A stretch of 64,000 nt of DNA, taken from positions 1 to 64,000 of the forward strand of contig NW_026973751.1 in NCBI RefSeq assembly GCF_035594125.1, given 5' to 3'. The position numbers were made by a program, and so were the translations under genes. Positions 1 to 13,021 of this stretch are shown in pieces (the first letter of the stretch is position 1; every line of letters starts with the position of its first letter). The notes under the pieces are model-generated. The model was not told the origin of the DNA, made no database searches, and saw only the letters and a program-made list of their open reading frames with translations. Source of the DNA: Scylla paramamosain. Lineage: Eukaryota; Arthropoda; Malacostraca; Decapoda; Portunidae.

Positions 1-283
1 GCTGCTGGAAGGCTTGACCATTCCATGCTCATTGTGGCTAAATGTTACTGTTCACTCAATTTGAAACAATTAACGCTGCACGGGTTTAATAATGGTTTTC
101 ACTCATGATTGACTTGCATGCAGATAATTCTGTATATTCGAGATTTTTATTAAAAACAATACATGCACATCGAATCTTTTTATCGCACATGTTTGCATCA
201 TTGCCCGCGAGTGGTTGTCAGCCAAATTATCAAATAACCTGTTCCCTCTTCCCGCCTTGAAACCACCCTTTGTGTATCATCAG

Positions 284-386
284 TCACAAGGAGGCTCCTA
301 ATTCAGCACTCGAAGAGGTTGAGCGACAGAAAAACGAACTAATGGAGCTCCTTCACGAAGAGCGGCACACACTGCCTCTTCGCTAA
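284..386 (+). CDS. Possible terminal exon of an unrecognised host gene
   Basis: A pyrimidine-leaning stretch ends in an AG at 282-283. An open frame then runs from CAC at 285 to a TAA stop at 384-386. The roughly 33 predicted residues are rich in Glu, Lys, Leu and Arg, with a helical, coiled-coil-like pattern (EEVERQKNELMELLHEE) and the end LPLR. Codon use differs from the AT-rich repeats that follow. The frame is closed by a TGA at 258-260 upstream, so it could only be coding if spliced in at about 283. I do not recognise the protein family and see no clear AATAAA nearby downstream. It may be a real last exon whose other exons lie left of the window, or a chance open stretch. Confidence 0.3.
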
Positions 387-869
387 TCTCTTTACTTATT
401 TCATGCTTAATTACATCGGTTTTCCATGTTATTGTATTAGTAATTCTTTATAGAATCAGATTAGACTGTCTAGGCGTCATATGAAAAATCATACCTTGCA
501 GGAAATATTACTTTTCACTGTGTTAGAGAAGTGCAAAACGGTTCCCACTTGTCCCAAACAAGGCTGTCAGCACCCGACATCAACCACAGGAATGGGGTCC
601 TCACTATCCTTCAGCTCAGCTGTTAATTGTAGAGTTTTTTGTTTCTTTCTTTTCAAACACTCATCATTTAATGGGTTTTTCTATTTCATTTGAAGAATAC
701 AATTTGTATTTTTTATACATATGTTTACTTCTTTGGTTGTTTTGAAATGATGGCCAAAAAATACTGGGTGGTGGCTGGGAGGAACGCTTCCCTCATCAAT
801 CTTGCTCTGATGGATTGGCTTTATGTTTTCAAGAACATATTCCAATCTTATAGCTAGGGAGCAGTGTGC
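387..869. other. Unannotated flank
   Basis: AT-rich non-repetitive DNA between the possible exon and the satellite. A 70-codon open stretch at 481-693 has low-complexity Phe/Ser-rich content and no family resemblance, so I do not call it a gene. Nothing else is recognisable. Confidence 0.5.
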
Positions 870-2535
870 TGCAGCTCTTCCTCACTCAAGTTCACGGCCA
901 ACTCTACCTTGGTGAGAGTGTTTTCCCATATAGCGTTATTTGCATGCATTTTCGCGTTGTTTTACATAGGAAGCACAAGAGAACTCAAAATACTTATTTT
1001 TGGTGATGCCTTATCTTTCTCCATAAAATGTGTTTTGCATTCGTTTTATCGTTTTGGTAAGGAAGCACCGGAAAACCACCGTAAAGAAACGTTTATCGTA
1101 ATTTTGTTTTGTTTTCCCATATAGGGTGCTTTCCATGCTTTGTAGCGTTTTAGTGCTTAGCACGCTAACAAATTCTCAAAAGACACGTTTCTGGAAGTCT
1201 TGTTTCCTTTCTTCATATACAGTATTTTGCGTGCATTTTTTGTCATTTTGGTACCCTAACAATGTGAAATAAAATCAAAATACACGTTTTTGGTAATGTT
1301 GTTTTGTTTGTTCATATACAGTATATTATTCATACGATTTTGAGTTTTTAGTACGTAAGATGCTGAAAAGCACTCTTAATACACGTAATGTTCTTTCGTT
1401 TCCCAATATAGGTTATTTTCCATGCATGTTGGCGTTTTTGTACGTAATAATCTCAAAAATACTCACATAATTGTTTATGGTAATGTTATTCTGTTTCTCC
1501 ATAAAGGGTATTTTGCATATGTTTTAGCGTTTTGATACGTACGTAGCTCAAAAACATTAAATGCAGACTTTTTTGTAAATGTTTTGTTTTGTCATGCTTT
1601 TTGCCGTTTTAGTGCCTAGTACGCTCAAAAACACTCAAAAGACATTATTGTGTATCTCGTTTTTCCTTTCTAATATAGGGTGATTTACGTGCATTTTTTT
1701 TTTTTTCATTTTGGTACCTAAGTGTGAAATATACTCAAAATTTCTTTATATAGAGTGCTATTTAAGAATTTTCGAGTTTTGGTACCCTAAAAGCTCAAAA
1801 AACCCCCATAATACACGTTTCTCGTAATGTCTTTTCGGTTCCCCATTTTGACGTTTTTATAGAGTAACAAGCTGACAACTTTGAAAATGCATGTTTTTGG
1901 TAATGTTATAGTGTTTCTCCATACAGGGTGTTTTGCATGTTTTCTTTCTTTTTTAAGTTTTGGTACCTAAGTAACAAAAAAAAAAAACACTCCAAAATAT
2001 ACGTTTTTGGTAATGTTGTTTTGTTTCCCTGTATTAAGTGTTATTTATGTGTTTTAGCATTTCATTACCTAAAAAGTAAAAAAAAAAAAACTCATGTACA
2101 CGTTTCTCGTAATGTCTGTTCTTTTCCTCATACAGCAGACTTTCCATGTAACAATCTCAAAATACTTTTTTTGGTAATATTATTGTTTCTCTCCCTCAAG
2201 GATGTTTTACATGGCGTTTTGGCAGGTAAGCAGCTTAAAAAAAATAATCATAAGACACGTTGTAATGTTTTCTTTTTCCATGTATTCTTTTTTAGTGTTT
2301 TGGTGTCTAACACGCTCATAAACAATCAAAAAACACGTTTCTGGAAATGTTGATTTCTTTTCTTATATAGTGTGCTTTGCTTGCATTTTGGCGTTATAGC
2401 ACGTCATAATGTGAAATACACTGAAAATACACGTTTTTGATGAGGTTAATTCTGTTTCTCCATATGGAGTGCAATTCATGCGTTTTACTGTTTTGATACC
2501 TAAGAAGCTCAAAAAACACTCATAATTCATGTATT
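870..2535 (-). repeat. Diverged ~95-bp satellite, inverted block
   Basis: Repeated motifs here are the reverse complement of the main array: blocks reading TTTTGGTACCTAA, ACACGTTTTTGGTAATGTT and CATATAGGGTG recur roughly every 90-100 bases. In the main array (5.1-33 kb) the same words appear as GGTACCAAAA, AACATTACCAAAAACGTGT and CACCCTATATG. The block is therefore the same satellite in the opposite orientation. Monomers are strongly diverged, with many homopolymer indels. Short open stretches in it are rich in Phe, Lys and Leu and are not genes. The LINE copy to the right separates it from the forward array. Confidence 0.85.
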
Positions 2536-2657
2536 TGGTTAGGATTCCTTTCGTGTCGAGTTGATAGATGGAGGAATTGAGTTTTTTGAGGCATTGAACA
2601 ATACTAAATTTGCTCTGCCCCATTAAATTTTTTTTTAGAAAGATAAGAACTCAAGCG

Positions 2658-3392
2658 TTATGTGGCTTCCCTGCGTGAAATGTTTACTTCCTGAGATATT
2701 GGACGTCTATGAAAATACGTGGAAAAGTGCAGGGTGGTATCATCAGCGTAGGAGTGGATAGGACAGAAAATTTGGTTTAAATCATTGATGAGTAATAAGA
2801 GAGTGGGTGACAGGACAGAACCCTGAGGAACACCACTGTTAATAGATTTAGGAGAACATTGACCGTCTACCACAGCAGCAATAGAACGGTCAGAAAGGAA
2901 ACTTGAGATGAAGTTACAGAGAGAAGGATAGAAGCCGTATGAGGGTAATTTGGAAATCAAAGCTTTGTTCCAGACTCTATCAAAACCTTTTGATATATCC
3001 AAGGCAACAACAAAAGTTTCACCAAAATCACTAAAAGAGGATGACCTAGACTCAATAAGGAAAACCAGATCACCAGTAGAGCGGTGATCTCTCTGATCGC
3101 CAGTATGGCGATCAGAGATAAGGTTGTGAAGTGATAGATGTTTACGAATCTTCCTGTTGAGGATATATTTAAAAACTTTAGATTGGCAGGAAATTAAAGC
3201 AATAGGACTGTAGTTTGAGGGATTAGAATGGTCTCCCATTTTTAGGAATGAGTTGAATTTAGGCAAACTTCCAGCAAGAAGAAAAGGTAGATGTTGACAA
3301 AAAAGTTGAAAGAGTTTGACTAGGCAAGGTGCTAGCACGGAGGCACAGTTTTGGAGAGCAATAGGAGGGAACCCTTCAGGTCCATAAGCCAC
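2658..3392 (-). pseudogene. LINE reverse transcriptase fragment
   Basis: A 244-codon open stretch. It contains the RT core in order: NPSNYSPIALIS (fingers), LDISKGFDRVWNKALISKL (palm with first catalytic Asp), NSGVPQGSVLSPTLLLL and SYADDTTLHFS, whose YADD carries the two metal-binding Asp residues. The family normally makes cDNA by target-primed reverse transcription. The upstream frame is interrupted from the endonuclease by stops and shifts, and the downstream part is cut at about 2540, so the protein cannot be complete. The catalytic motifs are intact, which suggests moderate age. Confidence 0.85.
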
Positions 3393-3551
3393 TCCGAGGG
3401 TTTAGGCCAGAGAAAGCATGGAAAATATCATTGCAGAAGAATTTTTAATTTTAATATCATGAAGTAGTCAGATGGCAGAGGAGAGGGAGGAAGAACCCCT
3501 GAATCATCCAAAGTAGAGTTTTTTGCAAAAGGTCTGGTGAAGAGTTCAGCT

Positions 3552-4478
3552 TTAGAAATATATATGATAGCAGTGCTGCCATCTAGTTGAAATAAAAGAG
3601 GGAAAGAAGAAGTTATTGGAGAAATTTTTGGCTAGATGCCAGAAGTCACAAAGAGGGGAGTTAGAACTTGAAAGATTTTCACACTTTTTATTAATGAAGG
3701 AGTTTTTGGCCTGGTTGGAGAATATACTTGGCATGGTTCCGGGCAGAAATATAAAGTGCATGAGATTCTGGTGATGGAGGGCTTAAGTACCTTTTGTGAG
3801 CCACCTCTCTATCATGTATACCGCGAGAACAAGCTGTGTTAAACCAATGTTTAGAAGGTTTAGGTCGAGAAAAAGAGTGAGGAATGTACGCCTCCATGCC
3901 AGACACTATCACCTCTGTTAGGCTCTTGGAACACAAAGATGGGTCTCTGACACAGAAAGCAATATTCATTCCAAGGAAAACCTGCAAAATACCTCCTCAG
4001 GTCCCTCCAAATAGCAAAGCGCCAAGGGCACCTTCCCTTAGGGAGATCCTGAGGAGGGATTGAACCCAGACAGGACAAGATACAGATATGAGATTGTGAT
4101 CGGAGGAGCCTAACGGAGAAGAGAGGGTGACAGGATAATCAGAAAGATTAGAAGTCAGGAAAAGAGTCAAGAGTGTAGGGGGTATCTCCAAGACGGTCAG
4201 GAATAAGAGTAGGATGTTGCACCAATTGCTCTAGGTCATGGAGGATGGCAAAGTTGAAGGCTAGCTCACCAGGATGGTCAGTGAAGTCAAAGCTCCACTT
4301 TGAAAGTTAAGTAGTCAATTTTTTTTTTTTTTTTTTTTTTGTAGTTAGAGGAGTTAGGTGGGAGATATGAAGCACAGATAAATTTAGTTTGAGAGTGACT
4401 CTGTAGTCGTAGCTTGATGGTGGAAAACTCGGAAGATTCAATAGTGTGGGCACGAGAGCATGTTAAGTCGTTGCTCAC
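3552..4478 (-). pseudogene. LINE AP-endonuclease domain, disrupted
   Basis: Several overlapping minus-strand frames together cover the endonuclease and linker: NDLTCSRAHTIESSEFST near 4470, [18 protein letters not shown] near 4130 with the catalytic SDH, and WFNTACSRGIHDREVAHKRY near 3830. Compared with the copies at 30.2 and 34.0 kb, the segment carrying the GDFN catalytic motif is deleted just after a poly-T run (4320-4340, read as poly-Lys). At least three frame changes occur. This domain would nick target DNA in an active element; here it is dead. Confidence 0.75.
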
Positions 4479-5325
4479 ATAAATGCATCATCCAGCTTTG
4501 GATTGAAAATGAGGATAGAGAAAGTAGGAGGGAACAGAAAAGGGTCTACTGTCAGTTGCCTCAGACACCTCAGTTTCAGTGAGGAAAAGAAGATGAGATT
4601 TAGAAGAGGAGGGCTGGTGTTCTACAGATTAAAAATTAGATCTCAGACTGCAGATATGTTGCAGAAGTTAATGAAGAAAAAATTGAGGAGGGGGATGTGA
4701 AGACACCTGGTATCCTTATCAGAAGATCAGTCTGACCTGGGTACATTTGTGGTCCCCTCTTTCAGACGGGGACTCCGAGGCTGGTATAGGAGTCGCCATG
4801 ATAATTTTATATTTTTTTTCAGTGAAGGATGTGTGTGTGTGTGTGTGTTATTAGGTGCTTGTAGTTTTGTGTGGAGGAAGAGAGTTGTATTTAGAGGGAA
4901 GGCTGTGACTGCCCCCTTGTGTGTTGTGAGACACAAAAGGGAACGTTCAGTGAGGGACACCTGGTTTTAGTGATAAGATCACAGCACCCCTTGATCATAC
5001 AGCTTTAGATCTCACTGGGAGTAATTTTCGTTTCGCCAGGTACTTACTACCTCCTCCTCCTAAGGGATGAGGAGGCAGTAGTAAAACAATAAAAAGTTTT
5101 AAAACAGTAAAAGTTTTTGTTTTCCAAAAAAAACATGTATTTTATTTTTTTTGAGCTTCTTACATAAAAAAAGCAAAATGCAGGCAAAGTACTCTATATG
5201 ATGAAAAAAAAAAAAAAGACGAGAAACATGTATTATGAGAGTTTTTGAGCTTACTGGATACCACCTTATATATGTACAAAAAATAACATTACGAAAAAAA
5301 AATAGTCTTTTTAGAGTCTTATTAC

Positions 5326-5330
<5 letters not shown>

Positions 5331-5402
<72 letters not shown>
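5331..5402. repeat. (TA)n microsatellite
   Basis: About 36 uninterrupted TA units inside a type D satellite monomer. The Tyr/Ile-alternating open frames it creates on both strands are artefacts. Confidence 0.97.
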
Positions 5403-5404
<2 letters not shown>

Positions 5405-8400
5405 CTTATTACGTACCAAAACGCTAAAGCTACATGCCAAAACAATCTTTATGGAGAAACAAAATAACATAAAAAAAAAAATATCAAGTATTTGAGTGTT
5501 ACGTACAAAAATGTCGAAATGCATGGAAAGTACCATATAGGGGGAAATGAAAAAGACACTAAAGGGAAACGTGTATTACAAGTGTTTTTTGAGCTTCTTA
5601 GGTACCAAAACGCTAAAACGAATGAATATATAGAAAAAAAGAACAATATTACGAAATACGTGTATTTTAAGTGTATTTTACATTATTAGGTGTCATAACG
5701 GTAAAATTGATGCATAAAAGCACCCTATACGGGGAAAGAAAACATTTCCAGAAACGTGTCTTTGGAGTCTTTATTGAGCCTGTTAGCAACCAAAACGCTA
5801 AAAAAAACATTGAAAGGATCGTATAAGGGAAAAGAAAACAATAATACCAATAATGTGTCTTTTGAGTATTTTTGAGCTACTTAAGTACCAAAACACAAAA
5901 ATACGCATGCTAAAACCCTTTATGGAGAAACACAATAATTACGAAAAAAACAAGTATTTTTAGTGTTTTTAAACTTCTCACCTACAAAAACGTCCAAAAT
6001 GCATGGAAAGTCTCTTATCTGAAGAAATGAAAACATATTACGAGAAACGTGTGTTATGAGTGTTTTGAGCTTCTTGGGTACCTAAGACTCGAAAACGCAT
6101 GAATATGAATATAAAGAGAAAAAACAAGAACATTAACAAAAAACGTGTATTTTGAGAGTGTTTCACATTGTTAAGTACGAAAATACTAAAATGTTTGCAA
6201 ATCAACCAATATGGGGTATGGAAACGATATATCCCCAAAAAAAGAAAAGTATGTTTTGAGAGTTTATATACGTTATAGGCACAAAAACGCTAAATAGCAT
6301 GGAAAGCATCCTATATGGGAAAACCAAAAACATTACCAAGAAATCTTTTTTTTTTTTATCTACTTCATTACAAAAACGCAAAAACGAATGCAAAAACACG
6401 CTTTATGGAGAAACAGAATAACATTACCAAAAATAAGTATATTATTAATAAGTATGATATTATGAGTGTTTTTGAGCTTCTTAGGAACCAAAACGCTAAA
6501 ACGCTTGAATAGCACTGTATATGGAGAGAAGAACAATATTGCCCCCCTCAAAAAAATGGTATTTTGAGTGTATTTTACATTAATAGGTACCAAAATACCA
6601 AAATGTATGCAAAACCCCTTATATGGGGAAAAAAAAACGACATTTCCAACAGCATATCCTTTGAATATTGATGAGCATGCTCTTCGTAAAAATACTTCAT
6701 CTGCATAGAAAGCACCCTATATTTTAGAACTCGAAACAACTTTACCAAAAACATTTATTTTAAGTGTTTTGAGCTACTTTAGCTAACAAAACTCTCAAAC
6801 GCTTAAAAAAGTCTATACGGAAAACATAAAAAACAAGAATATTGAGTTTTTTTGAGCTTATTACGTATAAAAATGACAGAATGTATGGAAAGTACCCTAT
6901 ATACTGAAAAGAAAGGACATTATGAGAGATGTATATTATGAGTGTTTTTGAACTTCTTAGGTAGCAAAACAATAAAACACACAAATAGAACTCTACATGG
7001 AGAAACAGAAAAAAAAAAAAAACATTACGAAAAGCGAGTATTATGAAGATATTTCACATTGTTAGGTGCGATAACACAAAAATGCATGGAAAGCAATCTA
7101 TATGGGGAAAGGAAATGACATTTTCAGAAACGTGTCTTTTGGGTGTTCATGAACATGTTAGACACCAAGAAGCCAAAAAGCATGGAAAGCACCCTATATA
7201 AGAAAATAAAACAATATTATCAAAAAAAGTCTCTTTTCAATGTTTTTGAATCTCAAAAACGCAATGCAAAATACCCTTTATGGAAAAAAGAAAATAACAT
7301 TACCAAAAACAAATATTTTGAGTTTTTTTCTCTATCTTGTTACGTATAAAAACGCAAAAAAGGTAAAGGGAAATGGAAAGACATTAAGAGAACCGTGTAT
7401 TATGAGTGTCGGTGAGTTTCTTAGGTACCAAAACGCTAAAAAGAATGAATATCACTCTATATGGAGAAAGAGAACAACAATATAAAAAAAAATGTGTATT
7501 TTGAAAGTATTTAACATTTTTAGGTCCAAAAATGCCAAAATGCATGCAAAGGACCCAATGTAGGGAAAGGAAGCGATTTTTAAGTGTTTATAAACATGCT
7601 ATGCACCAAAACGATAAAAAAAAAATCATGAGAACCCCCCTATATAGGTAAACAAAACAATATTAACGTCACTTTTCAGTGTTGCATGCAAAAAAAAAAT
7701 AAAATAAATAACAGTTAATGGAGAAACAGTATAACTTTTACTAAATACGTGTGTTTTTAACTTATTAGGTAGAAAAATGCCAAAAGAACTCTTTACTGGG
7801 AAACAAAAAAAGACATTATGAAAAACGTGTATTATTAGAGTTTTTTTTAGCTTCTTAGGCACCAAAATGCTAAAACAGATGAAAAGAACTATATATTGAG
7901 AAACATAACAACATTACCAAAACCGTGTATTTTGAGTGTTTTTTTTTTCATTAGTATTATTGAAATGAGGTACCAAATGCCAAAATTCAATCAAAGCCCC
8001 TTATTTCGGGAAACGGAACGACATCAGGGGAAAAGTGTTTTTTTTTATTAATTCATTTATCTAGCTTGCTAGGCACAAAAGAGATATAGAGCATGGATTT
8101 CATCTTATATGGGAATACAAATTTACATTACGAAAAACGTGTTTTTATTTTTTTTTTCTGACGAACCAAACAGTAAAACGCATGCAAAAAAAACTTTATG
8201 TAGAAGTAGAATAACATTATCATAAACAAATATTTTAGATGTTTTTAGCTTGTTAGTTACAATAACTCCAAAATCCATGGAAAGTACCTTGTATGGGTAA
8301 ACGAAAAGACATTACGAGAGACATGTATTATGAATGTTTTTGAGCTTAGGTTCCAAATTGATAAAACGTACAAATAGCACTGTAGATGGAAAAGCAGAGT

Positions 8401-10609
8401 TAGCAAAAATGTGTATTTTCAGTGTATTTCACACTATTAGGAGACAAAACGCCAAAATGCATGCAAATTATCCTATGTGAGGAAACTAAATAACATTATC
8501 AGAAACGTGTCTTTTAAGTGTTAGGCGTGTTAGGCACCAAATCGCTAAAAAAAAAAAAAAAACATGAAATTCACATAGTATGGGAATACAAAACAACATT
8601 ACTAAAAAAGTGTCTTTTGAGTATTTTTTCTTAACTTCTTACCTATCAAGACTCTAAAACGCATGCAAAACACTCTTTATGGAAAATTACAATAATATTA
8701 CCAAAAACAAATACGAGTATGTTATGCTTTTGACCTTGTTACGTAGAAAAAACGTCGAAATATAGGTAAAGTACACTATATCGGGAAACGAAAAGACATT
8801 ACGAGAAATGTGTGTTATGAATGTTTTGAGCATTTTAAATAGGAAAACGGGAAATGCCGCTCTCAATGGAAAAAATAAAAAATAAATAAATAAATAAAAG
8901 CGTGTAATTTGAGTGTTTTTCATACTGTTATCTTTTGGGCGTTTTTCATCTTCTTACGTACATGAACGTGTATTTCAGTGTATTTCACATTGTTAGGTGT
9001 CATAACCCCAAAATGAATGCGAAGCATCCTATATGTGGAAAGAAAAAGACATTTCCAGGAATGTGAGTTTGTCTGTTTATAAGAGTGTCAGACACCAAAA
9101 CACTAAAAACCATGGAAAGCACCCTATATGGGAAAAAGAAATCAACGTTACAAAAAAACGTGTCTTTTGAGTTGTTTTTTTAGCTACTTATGTACCGAAA
9201 AGTTAACAAAATAACATTAACAAAGACAAGTATTTTGAATGTTTTTTTTTAACTTGATGCATTGCAATGCAAATATACAAGCAAAATAACCTTTATGTGG
9301 AAACGTAAAGGACATTATCAGAGGCGTGTATTGTTGGTGTTATTTTTTTTTATCTTCTAGTAAGAAAACAATAAAACGCATGAACAGAACTCCATATGGA
9401 GAGACAGAATAGCATTTACCAAAAAATGTGTATTTTCAGTGTATTTAACACTGTTAGGTGCCATAACGCAAAAATGCATGAAAAGCAGCCTATATGGGGA
9501 AAGAAAACGACATTTCCAGAAAGGTGTCTATAGAATATCTATCCTGTTTGGCAACAAAACACTAAAAAGCATCTAAAGCACCCTATATGAAAAAAAAAAA
9601 GTTCCAAAAACGTGTCTTTTGAGTGTTTATGGCTACTTTACATACATAAACGCAAAAATGGATGGAAAACACTCGTTATTGAAAAACAGAATAACATTAC
9701 CAGAAAAAAAGTATGTTATGTGATTTTGAGCTTGTTACGTAGAAACACGTGCCACGTGTGCATGGAAAGTTCCCTATATGAGGAAACACATTACGAGTGA
9801 CGTGTATTTTTGAGATTCTCTTAGGTACCAAAGCAGCTTAAGCGGATGAACAGCATTTTTACATGGAGGAACAAAACAACAGTACCAAAAAACGTATAAT
9901 CTATGAGAGCACTTCACATTATTAGGTAATTAAACGCCAAAATGCGTACCAAAGCAAACTACATGGAGAGAAGAATCGACATGTCCAGAAACGTGTTCCT
10001 TTAGAGTTCACGAGCGTGTCATGCATCAAAACGGAAAAAAAAAGGAAATTGATCTACATATGAATACAAAACAACATTAAGAAAAACGAGTTTCGCAGGT
10101 GTTTTGAGTATACAAAAAACGCCAAAATGCATGTAATTTACCGTATATGGGGGACACGACAGGATATTACGAAGGTAGTAGATTATGAGTGTTTTTCATC
10201 TTCTTAGGTGACAAAACACTGAAATGCATGAATAGCATTCTATATGAAAAAAAAAAAAGAACAAACGAAAACGTGAATTTCGAATGTATTTTACATTGTT
10301 AGGTGCGAGATAATGCCAATATGCTTGCAATGCATCCTATATGCGGAAAGGAAAGGAAATTTCCAGAAATATATCTCTTTAATATTTGTGAGCGTGTTAG
10401 GACACCAAAAGCCTAAAAAGCATGGAAAGCACCTTATATGAAAAAGTAAACAACATTACAAAAAATATGTATTTTGAATTATTTTGAGCTATTGACGTAC
10501 TGAAACGCAAAAATGTAAACAAAACCCTTATAGGAAAAACACAAACTTTACCAAAAAAAACGTAAATTTTTAGTTTTTCTTTTTCAGGTTATTACGTCTC
10601 TAAAACTTC

Positions 10610-10705
10610 ATAATGAATGGAAAGTACTCTACATGAAGGAACTGAAAAAAAAAAAAACGCATGCATGGAAAGTATTCTACATGAAGAAACTGAAAAAAAA
10701 AAAAA
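10610..10705. repeat. Local ~47-bp tandem duplication with poly-A
   Basis: A segment beginning ATGGAAAGTA and ending in CTGAAAAAAAAAAAAACG occurs twice in a row with few differences. It sits at the left edge of the RTE insertion and locally lengthens the satellite unit. Confidence 0.7.
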
Positions 10706-10737
10706 CGTTGTAATAAATCTGTATTATAATTGTTTTT

Positions 10738-10746
10738 GAGCTTCTT
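10738..10746. repeat. Target site duplication of RTE element (left copy)
   Basis: GAGCTTCTT, repeated exactly at 13655-13663 on the other side of the RTE element. It belongs to the type A satellite monomer, which continues normally (AGGTATCAAAACG) after the right copy. Confidence 0.8.
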
Positions 10747-11414
10747 CATACGACTTTATTCCCACTGTATTGCAGGGTCAGCCGCTCGAGTTATCCTTCT
10801 CCATCTGTTTCTATCCATTGCAGCATCTTCTTGCACTCCCAGCTTGTTCATATCACTCCTTATTACGTCTATCTTATTCTCTGTCTCCAAACCCTCCTTC
10901 TCCCTCTAACCTCCACCATCATTGCCTTCCTCACTGGTTCATCCTCTTCTCTCCTTATCACGTGTCCAAAATATCTTAATCGTGCTTCTCTTGCCTTCTT
11001 GATATTACATATTCCACATTCTTCTTATATCTTCACTTTATCTCCTTTCTAACAGTGAAATACCAGCTATCCAACTCACCATCCTCATCTCCGTTCTCTT
11101 CCAGAATGCACTTCTGCTACACTCTTTCTTCCTTAAAGACCATTGCTGTCTCTGCACCATGCAGAAGTACTGGTCTCAACACACTTCTGTATATCTTCAT
11201 TCTCAACTTCTATGGTATTTTCTTATCTAAAGTTACTCCATTCACTTCCCTCCATTTTTCCCATCCAGCTTTTACTCTTTTGTCTAACTGCTTTTTATGT
11301 TCCTCCTTCTTCTGCAATTACTGATCCCTGGTATTTGAACTCCTCTTATCTGCTTCAATCTTATGCCATCCTCTGATGTTACATTTACTTCCTCATAATC
11401 TTCTGCTGCTTGCT

Positions 11415-12006
11415 TTACCGTACACTCTGTCTTTTATGTGTGTACACTTTCATTCCCTTTCTTTCCAGGTTGCCTTTCCATAACAAATATCTCTCCTGTA
11501 ACTCTTCCTCCGTATCCGCAATGATGACTATGTCGTCGGCGAACAGCAACTCCCACAAGTTCTCGTTGTCTCTCACATCCATCGTTATTGTGTCCAACAC
11601 CATGAGAAAGATGAAAGGACTCAAAGCTGATCCCTGATGGAGTCCTACTTCAACTGGGAAGGATTCCGTTTCCCCATATCTTGTCTGCACTGTTGTTTTT
11701 GCTCCCTCATACACATCATTTTCACTAGTCTTATCATCTTTTCTCTGGCACTCCTCTCTTTCTCAAACTCCAGTACAATACTTTTCCTAAGCACTCTGTC
11801 ATACGCCTTCTGCAAGTCCACAAAACACCAATACACTCTTTCTGTTTCCTTCTAGATACTCTTTTTCTTGTATCTGTCGCACAATAAATGTTGCATCTAC
11901 AGTGTTCAATCTCCTCATAAATCCAAATTGGTGGTTGTGTATTTTGACCATCTCTCTCAGTCTCCCTTCTATCACTCTCTCTAGTATTTTCAGATTTTTG
12001 CTCCAA
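11415..12006 (-). pseudogene. RTE reverse transcriptase fragments
   Basis: Three minus-strand open stretches (12006-11734, 11836-11645 and 11714-11415) cover the RT palm. Visible motifs are YWCFVDLQKAYDRV (first catalytic Asp), VEVGLHQGSALSPFIF and ELLFADDIVIIADTEEEL (FADD with the two metal-binding Asp). This wording is characteristic of RTE-clade RTs, which reverse transcribe their RNA at a nicked target. Frame changes near 11730 and 11640-11720, and others upstream, make it non-functional. Confidence 0.85.
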
Positions 12007-13021
12007 CAGCTTAATGTCTCTGTTGTTTTTCTAACTTAATATATATCCTTTCTGCTTATACAACTTAACCATTCTACTTTTTCCTTCCAGTTTTCAGGCA
12101 TTTTCTCCGTCTTCCAAAATCTTTTCTAACAATGAGTATGTCCACTCCACTCCAAACTCTCCCCTGTGCTTTAATAATTTTTATTGTTACTTCAGATTTT
12201 CCTCCTGTCTTGTTAGCCTTTCCTCTTCTTTATGGCCTTATCCTGTTTCCTTCTACTTATGTTGGGTATTGACCCTTCCACTGGTAATGTTCCACTCAGT
12301 TCTTCATATTCATTTTTTCCATGTTTAACAGGTTTGATAAATATTCCTGCCATCTTCTTTTTATGTCCTCCATCATAAGAATGTCTCCGTTTTGGTCCTT
12401 TACTATTGCTACTTCACCAACATCTTTCCTCATTTCATTTCTTACCTTCGCTACTCTGTATATAATCTTCTCTCTCCGTCTGGTGTATCCAGCCTCTCAT
12501 ACCAATCTCTGTATGTATTAATCTTTGCTCTGGCTACTGCTCTTTTCGCCTGCTTCTTTGGCTTGTCTGTAATTTTCTTTAGTGGTGTCATTCTCAATGT
12601 CTTTCATTTGCTTTAGTGCTAACTTCTTATCCTTTTATTGGGCAGCTTGAACCTCACGTCATTCCACCACCATGTATCTTTCTCTTCTTTTGGTTTCCCA
12701 CTCGTCTTAACCCAAATCTCTTTTGCTTTTTTATTTGCTAATATATCTTTCATATCTTCCCACAGCTCCTCTGCTGTTTCTGGTAAGCTGCCAGATCTAT
12801 GTCTTTCCATCAACGTTTCTTCAACTTTGTTTCTAAACTCATTCTTCTTTTCATTTTTTCAACTCCCAGACTTTAATCTTCTTTCTTTCTTCTTTCCTTC
12901 TCTTCCTTCCACTGCTAATCCTAAAATCTGCTACTAATAATCTCTGTTGGCGTCATCACTGGTTCTCCAGGGTATAAGTTTACAATCCATTACAAGTCGT
13001 TTGTCTTCTCTTTTCCTTACT

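Larger units (their letters stand above)
2540..5060 (-). mobile_element. LINE (Jockey/CR1-like), copy 1: 5' end present, 3' truncated
   Basis: A minus-strand non-LTR retrotransposon with an AP endonuclease followed by a reverse transcriptase. Its 5' end lies near 5040-5060, where the reverse complement matches the leader of the copies at 24.4, 29.6 and 33.3 kb (a start like CCAGTGAGATCTAAAGC). It reads through the N-terminal endonuclease (4.9-3.7 kb), a linker and the RT (3392-2658), then stops inside the post-RT region near 2540, where inverted satellite resumes. The 3' part seen in the fragment at 39.1-39.8 kb is missing. Several frameshifts, a poly-T run at 4320-4340 and an endonuclease deletion make it inactive. 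Clade assignment beyond Jockey/CR1-like is uncertain. Confidence 0.85.
5090..10746 (+). repeat. Satellite array, ~95-bp monomers in a ~480-bp five-monomer unit
   Basis: Five monomer types follow each other in fixed order. Type A reads TATTATGAGTG, CTTCTTAGGTACC, GAATAGCACTC. B has CACATTGTTAGGTGCCATAACG. C has GAGCGTGTTAGGCACC and AAAAAGCATGGAAAGC. D has GAGCTACTTACGTACC and CACCCTTTATGGAGAAACAG. E has GAGCTTGTTACGTAC and GGAAAGTACCC. Type A anchors fall near 5571, 6051, 6459, 6933, 7395, 7828, 8322, 8810, 9325, 9801, 10180 and 10722, giving spacings mostly of 460-515. Missing monomers explain the shorter gaps. No protein is encoded. Confidence 0.85.

Noticed and set aside
5235..5536. Open frames with long Tyr/Ile runs (also near 17.4 and 31.2 kb)
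   Set aside because: They are translations of (TA)n microsatellites on both strands, not proteins.
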